A DNA stretch of 6,581 nucleotides, from positions 1-6,581 of the forward strand of contig JAQVQU010000078.1 of NCBI GenBank assembly GCA_028701415.1, given 5' to 3'. Made by a program: the position numbers and the translations under genes. The notes beneath the pieces are model-generated. The model was not told the origin of the DNA, searched no databases, and worked only from the letters and a program-made list of their open reading frames with translations. Shown in pieces: positions 1 to 6,581 of the stretch. Position 1 is the first letter of the stretch. Every line of letters starts with the position of its first letter. The stretch comes from Clostridia bacterium. Lineage in GTDB: Bacteria; Bacillota; Clostridia; Christensenellales; DTU072.

Positions 1-260
1 GAAGTGATAGAGCTATTAAATCCTGTCACCATACTTTCAGTAATATTAATAATCTGGGATGTTCCGTCAGAATAATATACTTTAATCTTAGCGTTTTCAT
101 AGTCTATTTGCTCATCTAACGCATAAAACTCCTTAAGGGTTGTCCCTACAACTTCAATTGAGTCTATTTTGAGAGCCCTTGGTTTGCAAGCAGAAAGAGC
201 CACAGCAGATAAGCTAACGGCGATAACCAGTAATATTAATAATGCGACTTTAAGTTTCAA
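1..260 (-). CDS. Lipoprotein with an Ig-like domain, TTG start (3' end outside window)
   Basis: This is a probable membrane-anchored surface lipoprotein of unknown function; 86 full codons are visible before the left edge. It begins MKLKVALLILL: two lysines, a hydrophobic core, then the lipobox L22-S23-A24-C25, with the lipidated cysteine codon at 186-188. The mature part (from about residue 30) reads LKIDSIEVVG, then FYALDEQIDY, then IKVYYSDGTS. This is the layout of a bacterial Ig-like domain, similar to group 3 (Big_3), and it resembles the modules at the end of the neighbouring protease. The TTG at 258-260 is chosen because an in-frame TAA lies at 264-266 just upstream, no ATG precedes the signal peptide in this frame, and an AAAGGA site is well placed. 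It lies 66 bp after the protease stop on the same strand, so co-transcription is likely. Whether more domains, such as a cohesin, follow cannot be seen. Confidence 0.85.
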   Translation of the reverse strand, partial: MKLKVALLILLVIAVSLSAVALSACKPRALKIDSIEVVGTTLKEFYALDEQIDYENAKIKVYYSDGTSQIINITESMVTGFNSSIT

Positions 261-326
261 TCTTTATCCTTTTTTTGACTTTATTACTCTTTTTCTATCT
301 TATTTGCTTAGTCCAAGACTCCTACC
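261..326 (-). other. Short intergenic spacer without a visible terminator
   Basis: The 66 bases between the protease stop and the lipoprotein start hold the lipoprotein ribosome binding site. The only inverted repeat I see is a 4-bp stem (AGTC, TTG loop, GACT) just after the protease stop, with no T-tract behind it. No convincing promoter was recognised. This favours read-through from the protease gene into the lipoprotein gene. Confidence 0.55.
267..272 (-). promoter_or_regulatory. Ribosome binding site of the lipoprotein gene
   Basis: The minus strand reads AAAGGA, six bases before the TTG at 258-260. It is the last part of an A-rich run extending to 276. It decides the start: the only initiation codon correctly spaced from it is TTG, and an in-frame stop between the site and the TTG rules out a longer product. 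Confidence 0.75.
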
Positions 327-3300
327 CTAATTGCCATTAATTTGTCTCGCAAACAGAACAATATCTGTTAACGAACTCTTACCATCTGCGTTGAAATCCA
401 TTATATATGGCTTATTCTCTCCTATTAGCACTCTTGAAGCCATGGAGTCCAAATCGCTTTGAGATACTTGTCCATCTCCGTTCGAATCTCCGAAAACGTT
501 AATCTCAAAATCATAGACTTTGTATCCCTCTTCATTGGTAAAAACTACTCTATCCCCTGTTCTTAGATTCCTAGTTGAGAGAGGGTTGAGGGCAGTACCG
601 TTTTTATCGGTTATTGTTTTAGTTAGGTAATCAGCCGTTAAAAATCTGTCATTAATATCAACTAAAGTTTGATTTGTGGTCTTCACTGATACAATACGGC
701 TACTCTTTTTCACCTTAATTTCTGAGGAATCCACTCCTTTTAGGGTGTTATCATCGTCCTCCCTAACCTCGACAGTAAAGCTTGTTTTCTCTCCGCCAAC
801 ATACCCTTCTACTATTACAGACTGCATTCCAGCCAAGGTTGGGTTGTAGGTAATTTTTAGCTCGTCTGCAACTGAGCTTCCAGTAAGGGTCTTATTGTTT
901 AGCCCACTTTCATACTTCAAAGTAACCTGCATGCCTAAATAATCAATTGCCTCACCATAACCATATACTCTCTTTACAGGGGCTTGATTTACGGTAATCT
1001 GTTTAACTATATCGGATACATGAACGGTTAAAGTCCCTAGTCCTTCTTGGAACCAGAATAGTACTTCTTGCTCGCCTATTACACTTGGTTGATAGTCATG
1101 TTGATAGCTTGAGGAATTAAGTTTGGTGTTTGCACCGTTTGCATATATTGCCCTAACCTCCACCTCTAAAGGATCCCCATATTTGTACTCGGTCTTAGCC
1201 GGTATTATTGTAAGATTCTTTACGTAGTTACTTACCGTACAATTTACAGTCCAGGTCCTTACTATATTTTCCATTTCATTAAAATATCTTAGTGTGATAA
1301 CTTGAGTGGATGTTAAATTAGTCGGATTAAATTCGGGAGAGTATGAAAAACGTGTCCCACCATAATTTTCGTCGGTATATGCTCCCGAGCGCATATGTAG
1401 TCTAAAGAGCCCTGTCTCAGGGGCAAAAGCCTCTCCATACTTATAGTTTGCCTTTGGGGGAGACCTCATCTCTATATCAGAAAATACATCTATTATTTCC
1501 ATATCAAAGTTCTTGGTTAATGTTGTCCCCTCAAAAGAGTAGGTGAGTTTTACCGATTGAAGCCCCAATCTAAGATTATAATTTGAAATTGTGTTATATG
1601 AATTATCCGCATTTTTAAACTCAAGAGAATATGATAGAGGGACTACTGGAATATCCCCACGTTTTTTCATAGATACATAGACGGTCATATTCAATGACTC
1701 TGCGTACCTTACGGTTTGCTTTGGAATATCTAATACATATTGGGGAACATCTGTAATTCGAATCTGAATTTCCTTAAAAGTATCTAGATATCTTGCCCCA
1801 TATGTTTGCACCCCTCCGACAAGTTCGGGGTCAAACACAGTCTCCATGGCTTCACTTACGCTAACCGTAGTATCAGTAAATGTTTTCCGAATTCTAAGGG
1901 AATAGGGAGATATAGAGGGATCTGTTGGTCCAGATACATATTCGAATTCGGCAACTTCTTCAGGGTCAACTGCTACGTAATCTTCTCCGCTAGGTATTAC
2001 TATCTCCCAAGATGCAACCGGTTTAAGCCCCCTAGCTATTATGTTAAAGCCCTCAAATATCTGTCTACTATTGATATTGACTTCTCCTTCTACTACCGTA
2101 CTGTATTGGGTATAACAGGTAAATATTATAGATTGCTGGGTGCTTTCTACCCCTTCAATGTACACTATTTCATCGTCAAACCCTTCCATCTCATACCAGA
2201 AGTTGGGAGTTAATGCCTGATTCTTTATTTCTATTCTTGAACCCGAACCTTGGTCAAAATATACCTTAAAGTTTAAATCCTTATACTGTTCGAAATAGTG
2301 ATAATAGTTGGAGTCGTCCTTCCCTTCATATGCAAATGAGCCCGCCATTTTTACTTCAACAACCACTGGATCAGCTTCTAAAACATTGTTTCCATTTGCA
2401 GCATCGGTATATGTGGCTCTAATCAAATGTTGTCCTCTAATATTACCGTTATATCCTGTATATGCAACATTTGGAGAGTCAAAGTCTTCCGTCCTAACGG
2501 TAGAGGAGGCCATATTTAAGGTCAGTTGTTCGGTATTATTAAAAGAAGCTCCAAACGCATATATGTTTTGTCTTGGAACATAAGAAATGCTCGATACAAT
2601 ATCATAAACGTTCACAGTGTATTTTATTTCTAGTGGATTAGAGAAAAACGGGTCAGAAAATCTAGCCGTCAATGTTTGCGAACCCAATGTCCTCGGATTA
2701 TATCCAGTTGTAGAACTCGGATTAACAGGATAATTTACAATAGCTCCGTTACTAAAGGTTACTTTAAACTGTCCTCTCTCTCCTTCAAGATTACTTAACG
2801 CCTGATTATATATATAGCTGGTTTTTGGAATCTCTGAAAACTCTAATTTCTCAGCATAACGACTTACTTCCACATAAACAGGCTTAGTTTGCCCCATATA
2901 TGTAAGATTAATGGTTTTTGCTCCCTCTACTGCTGAGTTATAATTCCCTAGCATATCATGAGTAACTGGAATAGTAACCTGAGGCTCCCCAGTTATTGTT
3001 ACTTTTAAAGTTATATAATTAAGATTAATTAAATCATTTTGTCTTATCTTGATTGGGTTTTGAGATTGAGTAACATCAATAACAACTTCCGAATCAACAA
3101 CAGTAACCGCGCAGGTATCCTCGTATGTTATTCCACTTACAGTTATGGAAACAGTGATAGTCGCAGAGCCTGCAGTTACTCCTGTAATAAGCCCACTCGC
3201 CACATCAACTGTTACAATTTGCGGGTTAGAAGAAGTAAAGCTAGGACTCGCTGTCCCCACATTTGTTGCATCTAAAGGAACTAATGCATAATGCAATTTA

Positions 3301-6300
3301 AGAGTCTTATCCTTTACAATTCTCGCCTGTTCTTCAACAAAGGTAATTCCTGTTAAAGGTTTCTCTTCATATACAGTTACTAAAAGAGTCGAATAAATCG
3401 AAGTTCCATTTATTGTGCCCCTTATTGTGGTTGTTCCTGCTTTAAGACCTGTAATTTTTGCGCTTCTATAATCGGTTCCTTGGGCAAACATAGTTATAGT
3501 GGCAACAGTCGGATCAGAGGAGGTAAATATAACTCTTTGATAGGTAGCCCCCGAGGGAGAAACAGATACTGATACCGTCTCTTCAGCACTCTTTAATAAC
3601 CTTGCATCTCCTCCGCTTAGAGTAGGAGTTCCGATACCCGTTACTGCAACTAACTCTCCTGGTGCATAAATCAAATTGGGTATAGGTGTGTTAGTTTCAT
3701 ATTGCGGATTTCCTATTCCTCTGTATTCGACAACTCCATCCACTCTTAAAAAGATACTCTGGTTTTCCCCTCCTGCAAGATCAATTATGTCATATAGTCC
3801 AGATACATTACATTGTCCTGAAGTATTATCCCCTGCAGCAACAACTGTTCCATTTTGAAGAATAGATAGAATGTGTCTTGAACCTGCAGCAATTTTTACA
3901 CTTTGTGAAAAAGAGCTAAGGTTTACCGTATATGGAAAATTCCCAATAACTAAAATCTCTCCGTTTTCTCTCAAAACGAGAGTGAAACTATCTCCTGCAG
4001 CAACCTCAATCGCATCGGTTATAGCCTCCACCTCGCACTGTCCGCTTGAATTATCTCCAGCAGCATATACCTTTCCGTCAGAAGCAACTCCAACTACATG
4101 TCTTGCCCCTGCCGCTATTCCAATAATATTGGTCCAACCGCCCACTTGAAGTTGATAATGATCATTTAATCCAGAAGCCATTACCACTCCCTCAGAAAGA
4201 AGGGCATAGGAAGTATAGTCTCCAGCGGCAATTTCCTTAACATTTATCCAGCTATCAACCACCGATTCACCATAATAGTTTTCCCCAAAGCTCCCTACGG
4301 TCATATCTCTATATAACGCTAGAAGATGTTTTCTTCCTATCGCAATCATAGATACATCTTCTTCACCGTTTACTTCCCAGATACCCGTTGTAGCAGTTCC
4401 CGAAGAAATCACGTTTCCTTCGTTGTCTATCCCAAGACTTATTTGAGGACCAGCAAAAACTCTAGCTAGCGCCTCCGCATCCGAGTCTAAAATATCCTGC
4501 CAAGTGTATGCCGTTCCGTTTGTAACGCTAACTGGGCCATATTCCTTCTGTTTTCCTTCAGCGTCAGTAACTACCCAATTGATTTTAGCTGGTTGTGTTT
4601 CTGAGTTGAAGCTTCCGATATAGAAAGAACTAGTTAAAATATTCCCTTTATCTCTTACTACAAAAGGACATTCAAAGACCCTTTCGCCTAGTGCAAATTT
4701 AGACTGAAAATCAGCAAGGTTTAAATTGTTGGATGCAATTATTGTTTCACCTGCAGTAAGCAAATTAACCTTAACGTTTGCTAGATAAGAAAGATTAACC
4801 TCACTAGAAAACTGAACCTCTGCTCTAATTCCCGCCCAGTCGGTAGCATTATAATACACTGCAGAGTTAACAGAAATCTTATTATCAAACTCCCCAACAG
4901 GAATTACAGGTGTATCATTCGGAAAGCTTACTCTAAATTGTGCACTTTCGCTAGAAACAGACAGGGCCTCGATTACTATTTTGCTGTTATCCCCATCTGA
5001 ATAAAATAGGTTACCATAGTTGTATTTGGTTAAATCGTGCAATCTACCAATACTACGATAATATGGGTTTTGAGGAGAGAGGTAGGCCCTCTCAACATCC
5101 TTTTGTGAGTCAGAATATATCGCTGTAGTTGGGCCATCAGGATTCATATAAACAAGTGGTCTAAAGACATAGACCTCGTCTGGATATAACTTAGATTCAA
5201 ATCTTGCATCCCTATTCCCCGTACTTGATTCAACAGAAGAAGGCTCTCTCACTCGATATACTACTAAACCCGTTCCAGGAAGAGAGGAATCATACCTAGT
5301 AGAGATATTAGGATTGCGGTATTCTACCATAAAATACTCACTTGGCTTTTCAGCAAGACGTATCTTGTACGCAAGAACATCGGTGTTGCTTACTGAGGTC
5401 GAAACTGGTGAAAGTTGGTATATTCCGCTTGCGACAATATCTAGAGATTGGGAACTCCCTATTCCACCTACGTATTTTGATCTCATATATGTCAACATAT
5501 ACTGGGGAATATTTGTGTTAGAGGACATAAGATCCCATTTTCCAACAGGTACAAAATCATAGTTGTAATGATATAAATCCGGGGCCCCTAATACATGGCC
5601 CATTTCGTGACATAAAACCCCAACATTAATCGAGGAAGAAAAATTAAAGGAATAATCTCCAACCTTTACTCCTCCAAGATAACTACTAGCTGAAGAACCA
5701 TCGATTGAATCAAGATTCCAGCTATGTGGCCAAAGAAGCCCACCCCAAGTGTCTTCATTATTTCCACAAATGAGAAAGCTTACGCTGTCCGCATAACCAT
5801 CGTCGTTAATATCTAAATCTTTCCCTGAAAAATCAAACTTATTTGCAGCCCCTGCTACTGCCCCCGAAAGAAGCTCCGTTTCCCGCGTTCTTCTAGTGTA
5901 AGTGTTTGAGTCCTCAATATTGAAATATTGACGGTCTCCTCCGTTATATACATATACTTCGGAGGGACTAACTCTTGGAAGAATGCTGTTTATAGTTACG
6001 TTATTGTAAGAAAGAACTTCATAATAATTTTTCAGAGAATTTATGGGATGATTAAAGTATGGATCGAAAGCCGCAATTGCATTATCAACCACTGCCTGAG
6101 TGGTATCGTTAAATTTTATTAAAATTACTAAGTTGGTTATTATTCTTTTCGGTTCTTCCCCCGCAAGAAGAGGCTTCTGGTCAACAATATCCGGTTCCTC
6201 CCCTCCGAGAAAGACTTCTCCGCCATATGGGGCAGCTCTATCTATTCTTGTTACAAGTTCAGGGTTTAGCGAAAAATCAATTTCAGAAGCGGTGAGTTTA

Positions 6301-6581
6301 TCTACCAGCCCAATTTCTTCCTCGGATGCAAAAAAGCTGATTCCAGAAGAAATTAACACTCCATCTGCTAAAGTTCCGTAGGTTAAAGTATTGTTTGTAT
6401 TATCTCTAATCAGAACAAAGCCTTGTTCGTCATGACAATACCTGAAATATTCATCCCCGCTTTCAAAAAACTCGGCAACCAATCCATTCTCAAAAGTCAT
6501 TTTTCTTTCAAAGGTATATTTTCCAAACTCCTCTGTGGGGACATCTACAGATAGAGTAGGAAGAGAGTTGTTTTTAACATA
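327..6581 (-). CDS. Secreted M6-family metalloprotease with RCC1-like propeller, Ig-like stalk and C-terminal dockerin (5' end outside window)
   Basis: This is a very large extracellular zinc metalloprotease that probably cleaves proteins outside the cell while attached to a cohesin partner through its dockerin. Numbering from the ATG at 6498-6500, residues up to about 50 resemble an M6 propeptide (FFESGDEYFRYCHDEQGF). The catalytic domain has HEMGHVLGAPD at 298-308, with predicted zinc ligands H298, H302 and D308 and catalytic E299, plus the Met-turn WDLMS around M325. An unassigned module (532-660), seven RCC1-like blades (678-944), Ig-like modules (951-1913), a pre-dockerin module (1914-2003) and a type I dockerin (2004-2057) follow. 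The stop is TAG at 327-329. The frame stays open for 27 more codons to the window edge with no ATG, GTG or TTG, and the upstream residues still fit the propeptide, so the true start and signal peptide are off-window. There is no frameshift and the catalytic residues are intact. No sortase motif or membrane anchor is seen at the C-terminus. The family call is strong; substrate and partner are unknown. Confidence 0.93.
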   Translation of the reverse strand, partial: YVKNNSLPTLSVDVPTEEFGKYTFERKMTFENGLVAEFFESGDEYFRYCHDEQGFVLIRDNTNNTLTYGTLADGVLISSGISFFASEEEIGLVDKLTASEIDFSLNPELVTRIDRAAPYGGEVFLGGEEPDIVDQKPLLAGEEPKRIITNLVILIKFNDTTQAVVDNAIAAFDPYFNHPINSLKNYYEVLSYNNVTINSILPRVSPSEVYVYNGGDRQYFNIEDSNTYTRRTRETELLSGAVAGAANKFDFSGKDLDINDDGYADSVSFLICGNNEDTWGGLLWPHSWNLDSIDGSSASSYLGGVKVGDYSFNFSSSINVGVLCHEMGHVLGAPDLYHYNYDFVPVGKWDLMSSNTNIPQYMLTYMRSKYVGGIGSSQSLDIVASGIYQLSPVSTSVSNTDVLAYKIRLAEKPSEYFMVEYRNPNISTRYDSSLPGTGLVVYRVREPSSVESSTGNRDARFESKLYPDEVYVFRPLVYMNPDGPTTAIYSDSQKDVERAYLSPQNPYYRSIGRLHDLTKYNYGNLFYSDGDNSKIVIEALSVSSESAQFRVSFPNDTPVIPVGEFDNKISVNSAVYYNATDWAGIRAEVQFSSEVNLSYLANVKVNLLTAGETIIASNNLNLADFQSKFALGERVFECPFVVRDKGNILTSSFYIGSFNSETQPAKINWVVTDAEGKQKEYGPVSVTNGTAYTWQDILDSDAEALARVFAGPQISLGIDNEGNVISSGTATTGIWEVNGEEDVSMIAIGRKHLLALYRDMTVGSFGENYYGESVVDSWINVKEIAAGDYTSYALLSEGVVMASGLNDHYQLQVGGWTNIIGIAAGARHVVGVASDGKVYAAGDNSSGQCEVEAITDAIEVAAGDSFTLVLRENGEILVIGNFPYTVNLSSFSQSVKIAAGSRHILSILQNGTVVAAGDNTSGQCNVSGLYDIIDLAGGENQSIFLRVDGVVEYRGIGNPQYETNTPIPNLIYAPGELVAVTGIGTPTLSGGDARLLKSAEETVSVSVSPSGATYQRVIFTSSDPTVATITMFAQGTDYRSAKITGLKAGTTTIRGTINGTSIYSTLLVTVYEEKPLTGITFVEEQARIVKDKTLKLHYALVPLDATNVGTASPSFTSSNPQIVTVDVASGLITGVTAGSATITVSITVSGITYEDTCAVTVVDSEVVIDVTQSQNPIKIRQNDLINLNYITLKVTITGEPQVTIPVTHDMLGNYNSAVEGAKTINLTYMGQTKPVYVEVSRYAEKLEFSEIPKTSYIYNQALSNLEGERGQFKVTFSNGAIVNYPVNPSSTTGYNPRTLGSQTLTARFSDPFFSNPLEIKYTVNVYDIVSSISYVPRQNIYAFGASFNNTEQLTLNMASSTVRTEDFDSPNVAYTGYNGNIRGQHLIRATYTDAANGNNVLEADPVVVEVKMAGSFAYEGKDDSNYYHYFEQYKDLNFKVYFDQGSGSRIEIKNQALTPNFWYEMEGFDDEIVYIEGVESTQQSIIFTCYTQYSTVVEGEVNINSRQIFEGFNIIARGLKPVASWEIVIPSGEDYVAVDPEEVAEFEYVSGPTDPSISPYSLRIRKTFTDTTVSVSEAMETVFDPELVGGVQTYGARYLDTFKEIQIRITDVPQYVLDIPKQTVRYAESLNMTVYVSMKKRGDIPVVPLSYSLEFKNADNSYNTISNYNLRLGLQSVKLTYSFEGTTLTKNFDMEIIDVFSDIEMRSPPKANYKYGEAFAPETGLFRLHMRSGAYTDENYGGTRFSYSPEFNPTNLTSTQVITLRYFNEMENIVRTWTVNCTVSNYVKNLTIIPAKTEYKYGDPLEVEVRAIYANGANTKLNSSSYQHDYQPSVIGEQEVLFWFQEGLGTLTVHVSDIVKQITVNQAPVKRVYGYGEAIDYLGMQVTLKYESGLNNKTLTGSSVADELKITYNPTLAGMQSVIVEGYVGGEKTSFTVEVREDDDNTLKGVDSSEIKVKKSSRIVSVKTTNQTLVDINDRFLTADYLTKTITDKNGTALNPLSTRNLRTGDRVVFTNEEGYKVYDFEINVFGDSNGDGQVSQSDLDSMASRVLIGENKPYIMDFNADGKSSLTDIVLFARQINGN
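330..491 (-). other. C-terminal type I dockerin (residues 2004-2057)
   Basis: Two 12-residue calcium-binding loops of the form DxNxDGxxxxxD are visible: DSNGDGQVSQSD (2005-2016) and DFNADGKSSLTD (2035-2046). Each is followed by a hydrophobic helix (LDSMASRVLIG and IVLFARQING). This duplicated F-hand layout at the extreme C-terminus is the type I dockerin, which binds a cohesin module on a scaffoldin or surface protein. The residues at loop positions 10-11, which usually set cohesin specificity, are QS in the first and LT in the second. No cohesin is visible in the window. Confidence 0.93.
492..761 (-). other. Pre-dockerin module (residues 1914-2003)
   Basis: This segment follows a pattern I know from the region just before dockerins in secreted Bacillota proteins: a strand ending in a residue like SSRIVSV (1933-1939), a TTNQTLVDIN stretch (1941-1950), TITDKNGTAL (1962-1971), then LRTGDRVVF (1979-1987) and a YDFEINVFGD strand that runs into the dockerin. 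It is probably a structural module supporting the dockerin. I cannot name a specific family with certainty. Confidence 0.6.
762..3089 (-). repeat. Stalk of about nine further Ig-like modules, group-3-like (residues 1138-1913)
   Basis: Modules of about 75-105 residues lie in tandem: roughly 1138-1213, 1216-1300, 1301-1386, 1387-1490, 1491-1582, 1583-1671, 1672-1756, 1757-1829 and 1830-1913. Most carry a recurring motif near the start (KANYKYGEAF 1683-1692, KTEYKYGDPL 1769-1778, KRVYGYGEAI 1843-1852; weaker at 1226, 1310 and 1594), then a strand of the form FKVTFSNG. Late in the module comes a TLGSQTLTARF-like strand, and the module ends in VxV. This matches the layout of Big_3-type domains. 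The modules at 1387-1582 are the most diverged. The array probably forms an extended stalk between the catalytic part and the dockerin; boundaries are approximate. Confidence 0.75.
3093..3650 (-). repeat. Two Big_2-like bacterial Ig domains (residues 951-1136)
   Basis: The two copies share the Big_2 signature: a strand, then FTSSDPTVATI (992-1002) or FTSSNPQIVTV (1088-1098), then ITGLKAGTTTI (1016-1026) or ITGVTAGSATI (1105-1115), ending in a VTV strand. The first covers about 951-1045 and the second about 1047-1136. In secreted bacterial proteins these act as spacers or adhesive modules. Confidence 0.88.
3669..4469 (-). repeat. Seven RCC1-like blades forming a beta-propeller (residues 678-944)
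   Basis: About seven repeats of 36-40 residues follow one template: a strand ending AAG, a short turn often with H, a strand such as VVGVASDG, then a glycine-rich VYAAGDNSSGQC turn. Approximate blades are 678-715, 716-751, 752-790, 791-829, 830-867, 868-904 and 905-944. Blades 4 and 6 are the closest to consensus (GDNSSGQC at 815-822, GDNTSGQC at 890-897). Blades 1 and 7 are the most degenerate. Seven is the number in the RCC1 fold, so this is probably one complete propeller. Such domains usually mediate protein or ligand binding; here that role is inferred. Confidence 0.85.
4521..4907 (-). other. Unassigned beta-rich module between protease and propeller (residues 532-660)
   Basis: I do not recognise this segment. 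It has the alternating hydrophobic pattern of a beta sandwich, for example AGIRAEVQFSSEV (556-568) and PAKINWVVTDAEG (637-649), and no obvious catalytic motif. It may be an Ig-like or jelly-roll spacer, or a binding domain. Residues 661-677 form a short linker leading into the first propeller blade. Confidence 0.5.
4926..6164 (-). other. M6-type metalloprotease catalytic region (residues 113-525)
   Basis: The region opens with a hydrophobic strand (NLVILIKFND, 123-132) typical of the start of M6 catalytic domains. A calcium-loop-like stretch DINDDGYADS (230-239) and the WPHSW segment (257-261) precede the active site. The zinc motif HExGHxxGxxD occupies 298-308, encoded at 5577-5609, and the Met-turn WDLMS is at 322-326. 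The part after the active site, with EYFMVEYRNP (388-397) and LPGTGLVVYRV (407-417), matches the conserved C-terminal half of M6 proteases. All expected catalytic residues are present, so it should be active. Calling D308 the third zinc ligand rests on family knowledge of M6 metzincin-like enzymes. Confidence 0.9.

Noticed and set aside
300..326. Hairpin just after the protease stop as a terminator
   Set aside because: The stem is only 4 bp with a 3-base loop and no T-tract follows on the minus strand.
330..400. Sortase or membrane anchor at the protease C-terminus
   Set aside because: No LPxTG-like motif, hydrophobic span or basic tail is present; the protein ends directly after the second dockerin helix.
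3810..4070. Similar stretches encoding GDNSSGQC and GDNTSGQC as a DNA-level repeat or mobile element
   Set aside because: The similarity is explained by propeller blades 4 and 6 sharing a protein motif; the DNA has diverged at many positions.
5786..5813. A calcium-loop-like motif (DINDDGYAD, residues 230-238) as a second dockerin
   Set aside because: It is a single loop with no partner, located in the catalytic domain where M6 proteases have a conserved DGDGYxDS-type stretch.
1806..6381. Several plus-strand open frames of 60-135 codons opposite the protease gene
   Set aside because: They lie wholly inside the minus-strand coding region, have no recognisable domains, and their composition is what the complement of a conserved coding frame gives. 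Treated as shadows.

Overview
The window comes from an AT-rich bacterial genome and carries two genes, both on the minus strand and both cut by the window edges. The features point to a low-GC Bacillota (Clostridia-like) organism: a secreted multidomain M6-type metalloprotease ending in a type I dockerin, tandem bacterial Ig-like domains, and a lipoprotein starting at TTG behind an AAAGGA ribosome binding site. This is inference from domain content; there is no taxonomic marker gene here.

About 95% of the window (327-6581) is one very large gene. Its frame is open through the right edge, so the ATG at 6498-6500 is an internal methionine and the real start and secretion signal lie outside. Residue numbers for this gene count that methionine as residue 1. 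In order the product has an M6 propeptide-like region (before 1 to about 112), a metalloprotease domain with HEMGHVLGAPD at 298-308 and a WDLMS Met-turn (about 113-525), an unassigned beta-rich module (532-660), seven RCC1-like propeller blades (678-944), two Big_2-like Ig domains (951-1136), about nine further Ig-like modules resembling group 3 (1138-1913), a pre-dockerin module (1914-2003) and a C-terminal dockerin (2004-2057).

A 66-bp gap (261-326) with no visible terminator separates it from a second gene (1-260), which continues off the left edge. It starts with TTG, has a lipoprotein signal peptide with an LSAC lipobox, and enters an Ig-like domain resembling those in the protease stalk. 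The pair is probably one transcription unit.

A reasonable model is a secreted protease that degrades protein outside the cell, held by its dockerin on a cohesin-bearing scaffold or surface protein, with the propeller and Ig-like stalk providing binding or reach. The lipoprotein would be an Ig-like surface protein made alongside it. Substrate, cohesin partner and the lipoprotein's role cannot be read from this window.
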